Source of the DNA: Marinobacter alexandrii
Lineage (GTDB): Bacteria > Bacteroidota > Bacteroidia > Cytophagales > Cyclobacteriaceae
Reading direction: 5' to 3'
Assembly (NCBI GenBank): GCA_039984955.1
Contig: JBDWTN010000007.1
Span: 930,001 to 994,000, forward strand
DNA length: 64,000 bases
A model generated the notes under the pieces. The model searched no databases. It was given only the letters and a program-made list of their open reading frames with translations, and was not told where the DNA came from. The translations under genes and the position numbers were made by a program. Positions 18,148 through 27,042 of this stretch are shown here, piece by piece (the stretch's first letter is position 1; each line of letters begins with the position of its first letter).

Positions 18148-21100
18148 ATGGCCGAGGTGGAAAACGATATTAATCAACTGAAGAACAAAATTGCGAATCT
18201 TCAGGCTCAGTTAGATAATACTCAGCGTGACTATTATACACTTGTCGAAAAGACCAATCAAAATCTCAAGGATCTATTTGACAACTCGAATGACCTTATT
18301 ACCATATTCAAAAAAACAGGAGAAATAAGATTTGCGAATGAAGCTGTGAAAAACAAGCTCACATATACCGAAGATGAAATTACAGATCTCAAATTTCTAG
18401 AAGTCGTCCATCCTGACTACCGTAGAGGAACCCTCGAAAACATTCTTAAAATAACAGCGGGAAGTCGGTTTGAAAGATTTGAAACAGTTTTAATTTCAAA
18501 AACAGGTAAAAATATTTATGTGACTGGTAAGCTTACTTCAGTCTTTGAGAATGACGAACCGGTAGAATACAGGTGTGTATTCTACGACATTACTGAACGA
18601 ATTAGAGCTGAAAGTGCCCAAAGTCTTTATTACCAGATTGCCAATATTACTATTACAGAAAATGATCTAGAACAACTATACAAAAACATCTATCATCAAC
18701 TGCACCAGATGTTGAGAGTATACAACTTCCATATCTCTTTAAAAGAGGGTAAAAAATATCGCAGCATATTCTACATCAACGAAAAGGCCAAAGAGCAAGA
18801 GCTCACATTTGATGTGGATCAAACGCTCATGGAATATACTATCCAAAGAGATCGGTCTTTGATTGTTTATAAAGACGGAATAGAGAAAATAAGTCAGCAA
18901 ACCGGTGTTGCGTTTGAAGATCCTATTCCAAAGATATGGCTTGGTGTTATTATCAGAACCGCCTCTGAGATAGGCGTTATGTCAATTTGCAGCTACAAAG
19001 ATCAAAGTGCTTTTAATAATAAAGACCTTGAACTTCTTGATTATATAGGTGGTCAAATAAGCCTGGCGATGGAACGTCAGCATAAAGAAGAAAAAATTGA
19101 AAATCAAGCTGCTACTCTGGGGGCAATTTTCGATAGTAGTACGCATGAAATTTGGTCGGTGGATAAAAAATTTAGATTTACTTCATTCAACCAGAACTAT
19201 GAAATTGCTTTCAAAAAATATTACGGATTTCCTCCAAGAATAGGGCAAAGTATAAGGGAAGTTTCTGGAGACAGTCTAAGCTTAGAAGTAAAAGATTTCT
19301 GGGTAGAGAAATATACGGAAGCTTTTCAAGGAAAATTTATCAATTTCCAAACACATACCCTTAACAAAGAAAGAAAGATGGTCTGGCGAGAAGTATTCGT
19401 TAACCCTATCTTTCTTCCTAATGGAAGAATTGAAGAGCTTTCTGTCATTGCGAATGACATCACCGAAAAAAAGGAATCTGAAAGTGCTATAATTGAAAGT
19501 GAAGAAAAGTTTAGAACTATTTTCGAGTCGTTTCAAGATATTTACTTTAGGTGTGACACAGAAGGAAAAGTCACTATGATTAGTCCTTCTGTACAAGAGG
19601 TGTTGGGGTATGAACCAGCCAGTGTAATTAATACAAGCATCTTAGATTTTGCGGATAAAAAAACGCAAGTTGTAGAGATCGGCAAAAGAATTAATAAGGA
19701 AAAGAGAATACGAAATGTTGAAGGCACGTTAAAAACAATTAAGGGGAAAAAACTGCAATTCTTCTTCAATATCCGACTCATAAATAAAGATGATGGTGAT
19801 TTAGAAATAGAAGGTGTAGCCAGAGACGTATCCAAGCTGAAGGAAACCAATGAGGAATTGATGCGAGCTAAGGAAATGGCTGAAAGATCCCTTAAAATCA
19901 AAGAACGTTTTCTTGCCAACATGAGCCATGAGATTCGAACTCCAATGAATGGAATCATTGGTATGATTGATCTTCTTGCAAGTACACGTCTAAATGGTGA
20001 GCAATCAGAGTACGTCAAGACAATTAACAAGTCTTCCCAAACTCTTCTCAATATTCTTAACGACATTTTGGATCTATCCAAAATTGAAGCTGGGAAAATG
20101 GATCTTCGCCAACAACCTGTTCACTTAGTAAAGACTATTGAAAAGGTGTACGATCTATTTTCTCAGCAAGCCTCTTCAAAAGACAATAACCTATTCTATC
20201 ACATTGATGAAAGTATTCCAGAGTGGATCTTGGGTGATGAGACAAGAATGATTCAGGTACTATCCAATCTAACTTCTAACGCTATTAAATTCAGCGAGAG
20301 TAAGGGGAATATTAATATGAGTATCCGGCTGATTAAGAAACGAGGAAAACAGTTTGTTTTCAAAGTTTCAATCAAAGATTCAGGCATTGGGATTTCAGGT
20401 GAAGATCAAAAAAGTTTATTTCAGAGCTTCCATCAACTTGATAATAGTAGTTCTAAAAATTTCGGAGGTACGGGTCTAGGTCTGGCTATTTCACGTGAAC
20501 TTGTAAAATCAATGCAAGGTGAAATTGGAGTAGTATCCACTCCTGGGCTAGGCAGCACCTTTTGGTTCACTTTTATGGCAGAGGAAATATCTGCTGATAA
20601 AGTAGAAGAAATAAAACCTGATAAACCATTTACAAAAGAATTTACTGGGAAACAACCCAAAATACTCCTCGTTGATGATAACGATGTAAATCGAAAAGTA
20701 GCGAGTAGTATTATGCTAAAGTCTGGATGTAATGTGATTGAAGCCATTGATGGGTTTGATGCTATCGAAAAGGTTAGTAAAGAAGGTTTTGACCTTATCT
20801 TTATGGATATTCAGATGCCAAAAATGGATGGCATTCAAGCTACTCATGAGGTTAGAAAGATTAATGGAGGATCAAATACTCCAATCATTGCGATGACTGC
20901 CTATTCTATGGAAGAAGACAGAGAGCGTTTTTTAAATGCTGGCCTGGATGATTACCTAGCTAAGCCCATAAAAGCGGATATGCTAATAGACAAAATCAAG
21001 AAGTGGGTAGAATTTGATCCTATTGAAGTTTCAATTGAATCTTTAAATGAAGAAACAGAAGATCTCCCAATTAATCAGAACACACTTAATCAGCTGGCTA

Positions 21101-21408
21101 AGTTTGGTGGACAAGAGCTCATTGAAGCTACCTTGATAGAATTTGAAGAAGAGGCCGAAGTGCTGGTAAAAAACATAGAAAAATTCCTTAACGAAGAAGA
21201 ATATGAAAAAATGAGAGGGGAATTACACACACTAAAGGGCAATGCTGGCACTTTAGGAGTAGAAAAATTATCTAAACAAGCTGCGACTATTGAAAAAAGG
21301 TTAAAAGAAAATAAATTTGAAGGATTGGAGAGAGAAGTTCAATTGCTGAAATACCTTTTTAAAGAGTTTAAAGAAAGTAGCCAAAACCTATTAGTCACCG
21401 ATGAGTAA
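18148..21408 (+). CDS. hybrid sensor histidine kinase (PAS-GAF-PAS-PAS-HisKA-HATPase-REC-Hpt)
   Basis: A 1086-residue cytoplasmic phosphorelay kinase. A short N-terminal coiled coil (1-40) precedes a PAS domain (about 46-150), a GAF domain (165-315) and two more PAS domains (325-445, 455-565). The dimerisation/phosphoacceptor helix is at about 588 (MSHEIRTPMNGIIGMIDLL) and the ATPase has DSGIGISGEDQ and GGTGLGLAIS. A receiver domain (about 837-955, Asp in LIFMDIQMPKMDG) and an Hpt domain (His in ELHTLKGNAGTLG, about 1026) complete it. No transmembrane helix is seen, so it senses an intracellular signal. The stop overlaps the following receiver gene by 8 bases (ATGnnTAA), indicating a matched pair. 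Confidence 0.95.
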   Translation: MAEVENDINQLKNKIANLQAQLDNTQRDYYTLVEKTNQNLKDLFDNSNDLITIFKKTGEIRFANEAVKNKLTYTEDEITDLKFLEVVHPDYRRGTLENILKITAGSRFERFETVLISKTGKNIYVTGKLTSVFENDEPVEYRCVFYDITERIRAESAQSLYYQIANITITENDLEQLYKNIYHQLHQMLRVYNFHISLKEGKKYRSIFYINEKAKEQELTFDVDQTLMEYTIQRDRSLIVYKDGIEKISQQTGVAFEDPIPKIWLGVIIRTASEIGVMSICSYKDQSAFNNKDLELLDYIGGQISLAMERQHKEEKIENQAATLGAIFDSSTHEIWSVDKKFRFTSFNQNYEIAFKKYYGFPPRIGQSIREVSGDSLSLEVKDFWVEKYTEAFQGKFINFQTHTLNKERKMVWREVFVNPIFLPNGRIEELSVIANDITEKKESESAIIESEEKFRTIFESFQDIYFRCDTEGKVTMISPSVQEVLGYEPASVINTSILDFADKKTQVVEIGKRINKEKRIRNVEGTLKTIKGKKLQFFFNIRLINKDDGDLEIEGVARDVSKLKETNEELMRAKEMAERSLKIKERFLANMSHEIRTPMNGIIGMIDLLASTRLNGEQSEYVKTINKSSQTLLNILNDILDLSKIEAGKMDLRQQPVHLVKTIEKVYDLFSQQASSKDNNLFYHIDESIPEWILGDETRMIQVLSNLTSNAIKFSESKGNINMSIRLIKKRGKQFVFKVSIKDSGIGISGEDQKSLFQSFHQLDNSSSKNFGGTGLGLAISRELVKSMQGEIGVVSTPGLGSTFWFTFMAEEISADKVEEIKPDKPFTKEFTGKQPKILLVDDNDVNRKVASSIMLKSGCNVIEAIDGFDAIEKVSKEGFDLIFMDIQMPKMDGIQATHEVRKINGGSNTPIIAMTAYSMEEDRERFLNAGLDDYLAKPIKADMLIDKIKKWVEFDPIEVSIESLNEETEDLPINQNTLNQLAKFGGQELIEATLIEFEEEAEVLVKNIEKFLNEEEYEKMRGELHTLKGNAGTLGVEKLSKQAATIEKRLKENKFEGLEREVQLLKYLFKEFKESSQNLLVTDE

Positions 21409-21775
21409 AAAAATAATAGTAGCTGAAGATAGCAGCGTAATACAAAATCTGACAAAGAAGATTCTCTCGCAGCTTAACTACGAGATTTCGTCCGTTAAAA
21501 ACGGTCAACAAGTTCTTGATTTGCTGGATAAACAGGAATTCGATATGGTATTGTTAGACATTCATATGCCCATTATGGACGGAATGGAATGTGCCAAACA
21601 AATCAGAAATCTTTCAGGAAGCAACAAAAACATTCCAATTGTTGCCATCACCGGGAATGCAAATAATTATACCATGGAGAATTTTAAGGAAGTTGGTATT
21701 AATGCATTTATCCCCAAACCTCTCAACTATGACTCAGTTGTAGAGATGGTGAAAAAATACACGGATGACGATTAA
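21401..21775 (+). CDS. single-domain response regulator (REC only)
   Basis: A stand-alone CheY-like receiver of 124 aa. It has the acidic pair in IIVAEDSSVIQ, the phosphoacceptor Asp in MVLLDIHMPIMDG (about residue 53), the conserved Thr in VAITGNA and the Lys in FIPKPLNYDS. There is no output domain. It overlaps the hybrid kinase by 8 bases and is the likely acceptor from that kinase's Hpt domain. It also overlaps the next small gene by 11 bases. It may act by protein-protein contact, as CheY and Spo0F do. Confidence 0.93.
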   Translation: MSKKIIVAEDSSVIQNLTKKILSQLNYEISSVKNGQQVLDLLDKQEFDMVLLDIHMPIMDGMECAKQIRNLSGSNKNIPIVAITGNANNYTMENFKEVGINAFIPKPLNYDSVVEMVKKYTDDD

Positions 21776-22040
21776 GTATACGAATCATTTCCTGAACAAG
21801 CTAGAGGATGTCATGTCTGAGACTGATTATATCCTTCGCTATGAAAAAGGAAATTTCCAATCTGGGTATTGTATACTAAATGAAAGCAAAGTAGCAGTAA
21901 TAAATAAATTCTTTGCTTTAGAAGGAAAAGTCAATAGTCTCATTGAAATTATTCGCTCTATAAAAGTGGATACTACGAGGCTTAGTGAGAATAACAAAAA
22001 ACTCTATTCTGAAATCACTAATAATCAGCTTCAATTGTGA
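21765..22040 (+). CDS. small conserved hypothetical protein, 91 aa
   Basis: I do not recognise the family. The protein is soluble, with a mixed N-terminal half (YILRYEKGNFQSGYCILNESKVAVINKFF) and a helical C-terminal half (LEGKVNSLIEIIRSIKVDTTRLSENNKKLYSEI) that could form a coiled coil. It overlaps the receiver gene upstream by 11 bases and the GTG start of the hydrolase downstream by 4 bases, so it is almost certainly translated with them. Its position suggests a partner of the two-component system or simply a conserved neighbour of the PhnP-like gene. Confidence 0.75.
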   Translation: MTIKYTNHFLNKLEDVMSETDYILRYEKGNFQSGYCILNESKVAVINKFFALEGKVNSLIEIIRSIKVDTTRLSENNKKLYSEITNNQLQL

Positions 22041-22804
22041 AGGTCACCTTTCTTGGTACCGGTACTTCACAAGGTGTACCTGTCATTGGTTGTAAATGCA
22101 ACGTTTGTACATCTCTAGACTTTAGAGATAACAGATTAAGATCATCCATTTTAGTAGAAATGAACGATGTGCATATGGTAGTAGATACCGGACCAGATTT
22201 TCGTCAACAGATGCTTCGTGAACGGGTTGATAAATTAGATGCTGTACTTTTTACACATGAACATAAAGACCATACCGCCGGGATGGACGACATTAGAAGC
22301 TATAACTTCAGTCAGAAAAAGGACATGCCTATTTATGGCAGAGCCAAAGTCCTAAACCAGTTAAAGCAGGAATTTTCTTACATATTTTCTGGAAGAAAGT
22401 ATCCTGGAATCCCTAAAGTTGATTTAAATGAGCTAGATGGTAAACCATTTAAGATTGCCGGAAATAAGATTATTCCAATTGAAGTGATGCACCATAAATT
22501 GCCTGTTTATGGTTTTCGTTTTGGCGATTTCACCTATATCACAGATGCCAATTTCATCTCGGAAGATGAAAAGAATAAAATAAAAGGATCAAAGATTATT
22601 GTACTTAATGCACTCCAAAAAGAAGACCACATTAGCCACTATACATTAAGCGAAGCTATTGAACTGATAAAGGAACTTAACCCAGAAAAAGGATATCTAA
22701 CACATATCAGTCATCGACTTGGACTTCACATGGATGTTTCAAAAGAGCTTCCTGAGAATATTGAAATAGCTTGGGATGGATTGCAATTGTCTCTGAACGA
22801 TTAA
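22037..22804 (+). CDS. MBL-fold hydrolase, PhnP-like
   Basis: A metallo-beta-lactamase-fold phosphodiesterase-like enzyme of 255 aa. The N-terminal GTGTSQGVPVIGCKCNVC carries the Cys pair used for structural zinc in PhnP. The metal site is FTHEHKDHTAGMDDI (about residues 73-87), with further ligands in VMHHKLP, YITDANF and LTHISHRLGLH. The substrate is unknown; E. coli PhnP acts on cyclic ribose phosphates, but no phosphonate genes are here. The start is GTG at 22037, overlapping the upstream stop by 4 bases; no nearby ATG would give the conserved MKVTFLGTGTS N-terminus. Confidence 0.9.
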   Translation: MKVTFLGTGTSQGVPVIGCKCNVCTSLDFRDNRLRSSILVEMNDVHMVVDTGPDFRQQMLRERVDKLDAVLFTHEHKDHTAGMDDIRSYNFSQKKDMPIYGRAKVLNQLKQEFSYIFSGRKYPGIPKVDLNELDGKPFKIAGNKIIPIEVMHHKLPVYGFRFGDFTYITDANFISEDEKNKIKGSKIIVLNALQKEDHISHYTLSEAIELIKELNPEKGYLTHISHRLGLHMDVSKELPENIEIAWDGLQLSLND

Positions 22805-22816
22805 TAATCCATTGCC

Positions 22817-24349
22817 ATGTTTCACAACTATTTCTTCTTGAAACGTCTGGCCCCAGAACTTGAAAAAGAGCTTCTTGGATTATCTCTTCTAGAATGCTTT
22901 TCGCAAAATAAAGATGAGCTAATTCTAACTTTTGGTAGTAGTACAAGAGAATTTCATATCAGAGCAAATTTGGATCCCAATGTCTCGCTGCTGTCCTTTC
23001 CTGAAGAATTTGCTCGCGCGGGTAAAAACAGTGTAGATCTCTTTCCGAAATTGCTAGATAAAACTGTCAGGCAAGTATCTGTTTTTCAATACGAAAGATC
23101 TTTTAAAATCGATTTTGGTGATGAGGCTCTGATCTTTAAGATGCATTCGAGAAGAGCAAACATTCTTCACTCCAGAAACAATGATGTTATTAACATCTTT
23201 AGAAAAAATCTAAGTGCCGATATTGAAATAAGTCCTACTGACCTAAACAAGGATATTGAAATCTCGCAAGAGCAATTTATTGCAGCTAAGCATAATCCTA
23301 TTGAATTAATTCCTGCTTTAGGAAAAGAAATAAAGGTTCATTTGGAACAAGCTGAGTTTCATAATCAACCCGATCAAAACAAATGGAGTTTGTTTGCTCT
23401 TCTGCTACAACAATTAGATGATAATCCAATCTTTTTACATGAAGGACCATCCATCAGTCTAGTGAAGCTAAGTGATGAAAAAACACAAAGTGCAATTGCC
23501 GCAGCGAACTGGCTTTACAACAAAACCGTTCGTAGTTTCTACTTTGAAAAGGAGAAATCCGATGGGATAAATAAGCTTAAGCAGCGAATCAAAAAATCCG
23601 AAAACTACCTATCTAAGACAAAAAGCAAATTACATCAAGTAGAGAATGCCAGAAGCCCAGAAGAGATAGCAAATATCTTAATGGCTAATCTTAATAGTTT
23701 ACAAACCGGCCTCTCTAAAACAGTACTCCACGACTTCTATACAGATCAGCCAATTGAAATAAAGCTCAATAGAGAACTTAGCCCTCAAAAGAATGCTGAA
23801 AATCTTTATCGAAAATCAAAAAATAGACATCAGGAAATAGATGCATTGAAAGAAAATATTGACGCCAAAGAAAACCTCATTGAAAAACTAAGCAGGCAGA
23901 TTCTACATATTCAAGATATAGATGGCACAAAAGAGCTCAGGAAGTACCTAAAAGATCATGGCTTGATTCAAAAAGAAAAGGTCAAATTAGACAACCTACC
24001 CTACCATGAATTTGAAGTAGACGGATGGCAGATTCTTCTCGGCAGAAACGCAAAAGCCAATGATGAACTCACCCTAAAAGTCGCCAACAAGAATGATCTC
24101 TGGCTACATGCAAAAGATGTTGCTGGCTCTCATGTCGTTGTTAAGCAAAGACCTGGGCAGAACTTCCCCAATTACATTATTGAAAAAGCAGCAGCATTGG
24201 CGGCCGCTAATTCGAAGCGCAAGAGTGACACTCTTTGCCCTGTCATTTACACTCAAAAAAAGTTTGTTCGGAAGATGAAAGGCTCTCCAGCAGGTCAAGT
24301 AATTGTAGAGAAAGAAGAAGTGATGATGGTTGAACCATCAAGCATCTAA
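22817..24349 (+). CDS. rqcH: NFACT family protein, RqcH homologue
   Basis: A relative of Rqc2/NEMF, which binds obstructed 50S subunits and adds C-terminal alanine tails to stalled chains. The NFACT-N domain starts at NYFFLKRLAPELEKELLGLS, a long coiled coil spans about 240-380 (GINKLKQRIKKSENYLSKTK), and the NFACT-R RNA-binding domain has NDLWLHAKDVAGSHVVVK and AAALAAANSKRKSDT. At 510 aa it is a little shorter than Firmicute RqcH. It lies 12 bases after the PhnP-like gene, suggesting cotranscription. It is possible that the Bacteroidota version differs in activity. Confidence 0.88.
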   Translation: MFHNYFFLKRLAPELEKELLGLSLLECFSQNKDELILTFGSSTREFHIRANLDPNVSLLSFPEEFARAGKNSVDLFPKLLDKTVRQVSVFQYERSFKIDFGDEALIFKMHSRRANILHSRNNDVINIFRKNLSADIEISPTDLNKDIEISQEQFIAAKHNPIELIPALGKEIKVHLEQAEFHNQPDQNKWSLFALLLQQLDDNPIFLHEGPSISLVKLSDEKTQSAIAAANWLYNKTVRSFYFEKEKSDGINKLKQRIKKSENYLSKTKSKLHQVENARSPEEIANILMANLNSLQTGLSKTVLHDFYTDQPIEIKLNRELSPQKNAENLYRKSKNRHQEIDALKENIDAKENLIEKLSRQILHIQDIDGTKELRKYLKDHGLIQKEKVKLDNLPYHEFEVDGWQILLGRNAKANDELTLKVANKNDLWLHAKDVAGSHVVVKQRPGQNFPNYIIEKAAALAAANSKRKSDTLCPVIYTQKKFVRKMKGSPAGQVIVEKEEVMMVEPSSI

Positions 24350-24354
24350 AAACA

Positions 24355-24376
24355 GAGGGTACTTAAAAGTACCCTC
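24355..24376 (+). terminator. hairpin after rqcH, probable terminator
   Basis: A perfect 10-base stem GAGGGTACTT / AAGTACCCTC with a minimal AA loop lies 5 bases after the rqcH stop codon. There is no T-run, so it may stop transcription weakly or protect the 3' end of the message. Confidence 0.6.
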
Positions 24377-24646
24377 ATCGCAATCATATCAAAATACTCT
24401 ACTATGATGAAAGACTGCTGTTCTTCAATTTCTTTTCACTTTCAAAAGTGAATAATATGTAGTTGTGAGAATTGTAAAATTGACGGTGAATCTATTTTTA
24501 TCACCTACAAATCTGATAAGGATATTTTTCAAAACATATTAGTTAATCGATTAATTGATCCGGTCTGTAGAATAACCAAATAGTTAACTTATCTGGTACG
24601 CTAACCTCTGATTCAAAACAATAATTGACTTTTAAACAAACAGTCT
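24377..24646. other. intergenic region with several inverted repeats
   Basis: No convincing reading frame lies between rqcH and the small membrane protein. It contains the inverted repeat TTCACTTT-CA-AAAGTGAA (24435-24452), a GGTGA...TCACC pair near 24484-24504 and the 12-base palindrome TTAATCGATTAA (24543-24554). These could be protein-binding sites or parts of a non-coding RNA; the sequence alone does not decide. Confidence 0.4.
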
Positions 24647-24654
24647 TACTTTAG
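24625..24654 (+). promoter_or_regulatory. putative promoter of the CBU_0592-like/YwbE pair
   Basis: A TTG box (24625-24627) is followed after 19 bases by TACTTTAG (24647-24654), one mismatch from the Bacteroidota -7 consensus TAnnTTTG. The start codon is 18 bases farther on. Confidence 0.5.
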
Positions 24655-24672
24655 CTATTCAACAATTCAACT

Positions 24673-24912
24673 ATGTCTACACTGGAACTTATTGGATGGC
24701 TAGGTGCTGGCTTATTGCTGCTAGGTTTTGCCCTGAATATCTTTCAAAAGATACAAGCCGAATCAAATACCTATCTATCACTCAATTTAATAGGCTCACT
24801 TCTTTTATTATATAATGCCTACATGAATGAAGCCTTTCCGTTTGTAGCGGTAAACTTTGTATGGGTAGCCTTTTCCGCATTTAAATTGATCCAAATAAGG
24901 GTAAAATCATGA
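24673..24912 (+). CDS. small CBU_0592-like integral membrane protein
   Basis: A 79-residue protein made almost entirely of three hydrophobic segments (GWLGAGLLLLGFALNIF, LIGSLLLLYNAYMN, FPFVAVNFVWVAFSAFKLI). The pattern matches the CBU_0592-type family of small predicted transporter-like membrane proteins. No function has been demonstrated for these. It overlaps the YwbE gene by 4 bases (ATGA). Confidence 0.75.
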   Translation: MSTLELIGWLGAGLLLLGFALNIFQKIQAESNTYLSLNLIGSLLLLYNAYMNEAFPFVAVNFVWVAFSAFKLIQIRVKS

Positions 24913-25109
24913 CAGACGGAACGCAAAGGAGTGAAATTAAGATCGGTTCTGAAGTAGAAGTTGTTCAAAAGCATCACCAACGATCAGGAGAGCTTACAGA
25001 AGGAATTGTAAGAAAAATACTTACAAAGTCCCCAAATCACCCACATGGAATAAAAGTGATGCTGGAAGATGGAATTGTAGGTAGAGTCAAGAAAGTAATT
25101 CACTCTTAG
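24909..25109 (+). CDS. YwbE family protein
   Basis: A 66-residue beta-rich protein matching the YwbE/DUF2196 family, with the signature VVQKHHQRSGELTEGIVRKI followed by LTKSPNHPHGIKVMLEDG and GRVKKV. These small proteins have a KOW/SH3-like look and no established role. It is translationally coupled to the small membrane protein upstream. The antiporter start follows 79 bases later. Confidence 0.85.
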   Translation: MTDGTQRSEIKIGSEVEVVQKHHQRSGELTEGIVRKILTKSPNHPHGIKVMLEDGIVGRVKKVIHS

Positions 25110-25163
25110 AAATTCTTCTCAATCCAAGAGTCAAGTCCTATTACATTTTTTAACTATTTTGGA

Positions 25164-25183
25164 GGTTGGTGTTATTGCCAACC
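25164..25183 (+). repeat. hairpin directly before the antiporter start codon
   Basis: GGTTGGTG-TTAT-TGCCAACC forms a stem (six Watson-Crick pairs plus two G-U pairs) around a TTAT loop, ending 5 bases before the ATG at 25189. It resembles the palindromes that flank the RAYT gene near 53.9-54.5 kb, which share the TTGGTG-TTAT core. Confidence 0.5.
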
Positions 25184-25188
25184 TAGCT

Positions 25189-27042
25189 ATGGATATTAAT
25201 TACGAACCTCTTTTCATCATTTTTATTATTGCATGGCTTGTGCCATTATTACTCTCCTGGCTTGAGGTTTCAAAAATTCCTGCGGTAGTGGTAAAAATTG
25301 TATTAGGAGTAGTCATTGGACCATACGTATTGGATCTGATGGACGAAACACCCTATATGGATTTTTTAGCACAAACGGGTTTTCTTATCCTCATATTTCT
25401 TGCGGGACTTGAAATTGATGTGAACAAGATAATTTCATCATTTCCAAGAAAATTTAGAATGTTTGATATGGTCAGTAATACACTGATCGTAGCGATTATC
25501 ATCTATTTCTGCTCACTCATACTCTCGCTACCAGTAGCATGGCTTATTAATCAGTTCATAGAAGTTGATATCGTTTTTTATTCATTGATATTACCAACAG
25601 TTGCTTTGAGCATCACTGTACCAATTCTTAAATCCGACGGAGAGCTTACAAGACGGTTTGGTCAAATTCTTTTAATGGAAGGGGCTATCGCGACTGTGAT
25701 GAGTATTATCCTTATATCGATTTATTCTGGCGTTTTAAAGAATGGCTTTGAGGTAGAGTTGCTTTTATTCTCAGTCATATTTTTTGTTTTCATTGTGACC
25801 TACATTCTCGGCAAAAAGCTGGTTAAGGTTCGCGTGTTTCAAAAATTGCTGTATAAACTTGAGCACGCAGCTAGCCAAATAAGGGTAAGAGGCGCAGTAG
25901 TTCTTTTGCTACTTTTCGTAATCGTCGCTCATCTTATTGATACAGAATATGTGATGGGAGCTTTTTTTGCAGGCACTTTACTTAGCATGTTTGTAAGCAA
26001 AGAGCGTTCTGCTTTACTGTTCAAATTGGACGGAATGAGCTATGGTTTTTTCATACCCATATTTTTCATCATGGTTGGGGTAAACCTTGACTTATCCGCA
26101 TTAAGCAACTTTCAAGAATCCATCCCCTTAATACTTTCACTCATTGTTAGCTTTTTCTTTATCCAGATTATACCCTCGCTTGTAATGACTCGAATTTTCG
26201 GGTTGAAAAAAGCTATCGCTGGTGGTGTACTAAATACCGCACGAATGGGCCTCACAATTGCTACTGCGCAGATAGGCCTGTCACTAGGTGTAATCACCAC
26301 AGCAGATAATGCAGGAATTGTTGCAGCTTCAATTATAGTAAGTCTCATCTCTCCATTAATCTACCAGTTTTTCAGATCAGAAAAAGAAGAACATCATGGC
26401 ATTTACATTTTAGGAGGTAGTAGGGCGAGTCTTTATTTAGCTGAACGGTTGAATATGCATGATTCCTCGTGTATCACATATTTACAAAACCAAGAAATAC
26501 TGCCTGAATTCGATCAAAAAGGAATTAGACATGAAAGTGTTGTAAAGCTAGACAATGACTTCCTCAGCACATTGTATTTTAGACCTACGGATCTCGTAAT
26601 TGTCTTGTCAGAGTCCAGAATATTGAATTTGAATTTGACTAGGTACATCAAAAATGAACTGAATCACAATAAGATCATTACTCGAAAACAATCAGCCGCA
26701 CATGATCTGATAGACCCTCAGGGAGAGTTAAAAATTGTGGATCATGATGAGGTTTTGGCAAGCCATATTGAGGGAATGGTGACAAGACCTAATTCGGTAG
26801 GTACGTTGCAGGAAAGTTTTGGGATGTATCGTGTTGAAGAAATTCAAATCACCAAAAAGGACATCCACCGAAAACTAGTAAAAGAGGTTGCCTTCCCTCC
26901 TTCAGGGTCATTGGTAATCCAACGAAGAAAGGATGAAATTTTCATCCCACATGGAGATACGCATTTACTCATTGGAGATGTAATTACCGTCATAGGAAAT
27001 ACGTCAGCCTTAGCTGATTTTAGAAGAACTTTAGAAGGTTAA
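25189..27042 (+). CDS. cation:proton antiporter, CPA2 family with TrkA-C domain
   Basis: A 617-residue monovalent-cation/proton antiporter. The membrane part (about 1-390) has roughly twelve hydrophobic helices, including GFLILIFLAGLEID and VMGAFFAGTLLSMFVS, which are characteristic of the CPA2/KefB fold. A cytoplasmic Rossmann-like segment (GIYILGGSRASLYLAERL) and a C-terminal TrkA-C domain (about 535-617, IHRKLVKEVAFPPSGSLVI) would provide ligand control. I chose ATG 25189 over the in-frame TTG at 25159 because the TTG lies in a hairpin and adds no conserved sequence. Its stop directly abuts that of the convergent permease. Confidence 0.92.
   Translation: MDINYEPLFIIFIIAWLVPLLLSWLEVSKIPAVVVKIVLGVVIGPYVLDLMDETPYMDFLAQTGFLILIFLAGLEIDVNKIISSFPRKFRMFDMVSNTLIVAIIIYFCSLILSLPVAWLINQFIEVDIVFYSLILPTVALSITVPILKSDGELTRRFGQILLMEGAIATVMSIILISIYSGVLKNGFEVELLLFSVIFFVFIVTYILGKKLVKVRVFQKLLYKLEHAASQIRVRGAVVLLLLFVIVAHLIDTEYVMGAFFAGTLLSMFVSKERSALLFKLDGMSYGFFIPIFFIMVGVNLDLSALSNFQESIPLILSLIVSFFFIQIIPSLVMTRIFGLKKAIAGGVLNTARMGLTIATAQIGLSLGVITTADNAGIVAASIIVSLISPLIYQFFRSEKEEHHGIYILGGSRASLYLAERLNMHDSSCITYLQNQEILPEFDQKGIRHESVVKLDNDFLSTLYFRPTDLVIVLSESRILNLNLTRYIKNELNHNKIITRKQSAAHDLIDPQGELKIVDHDEVLASHIEGMVTRPNSVGTLQESFGMYRVEEIQITKKDIHRKLVKEVAFPPSGSLVIQRRKDEIFIPHGDTHLLIGDVITVIGNTSALADFRRTLEG

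Noticed and set aside
19542-20081. Minus-strand frame of 179 codons inside the hybrid kinase gene
   Set aside because: It is the antisense shadow of well-conserved PAS and HisKA coding sequence.
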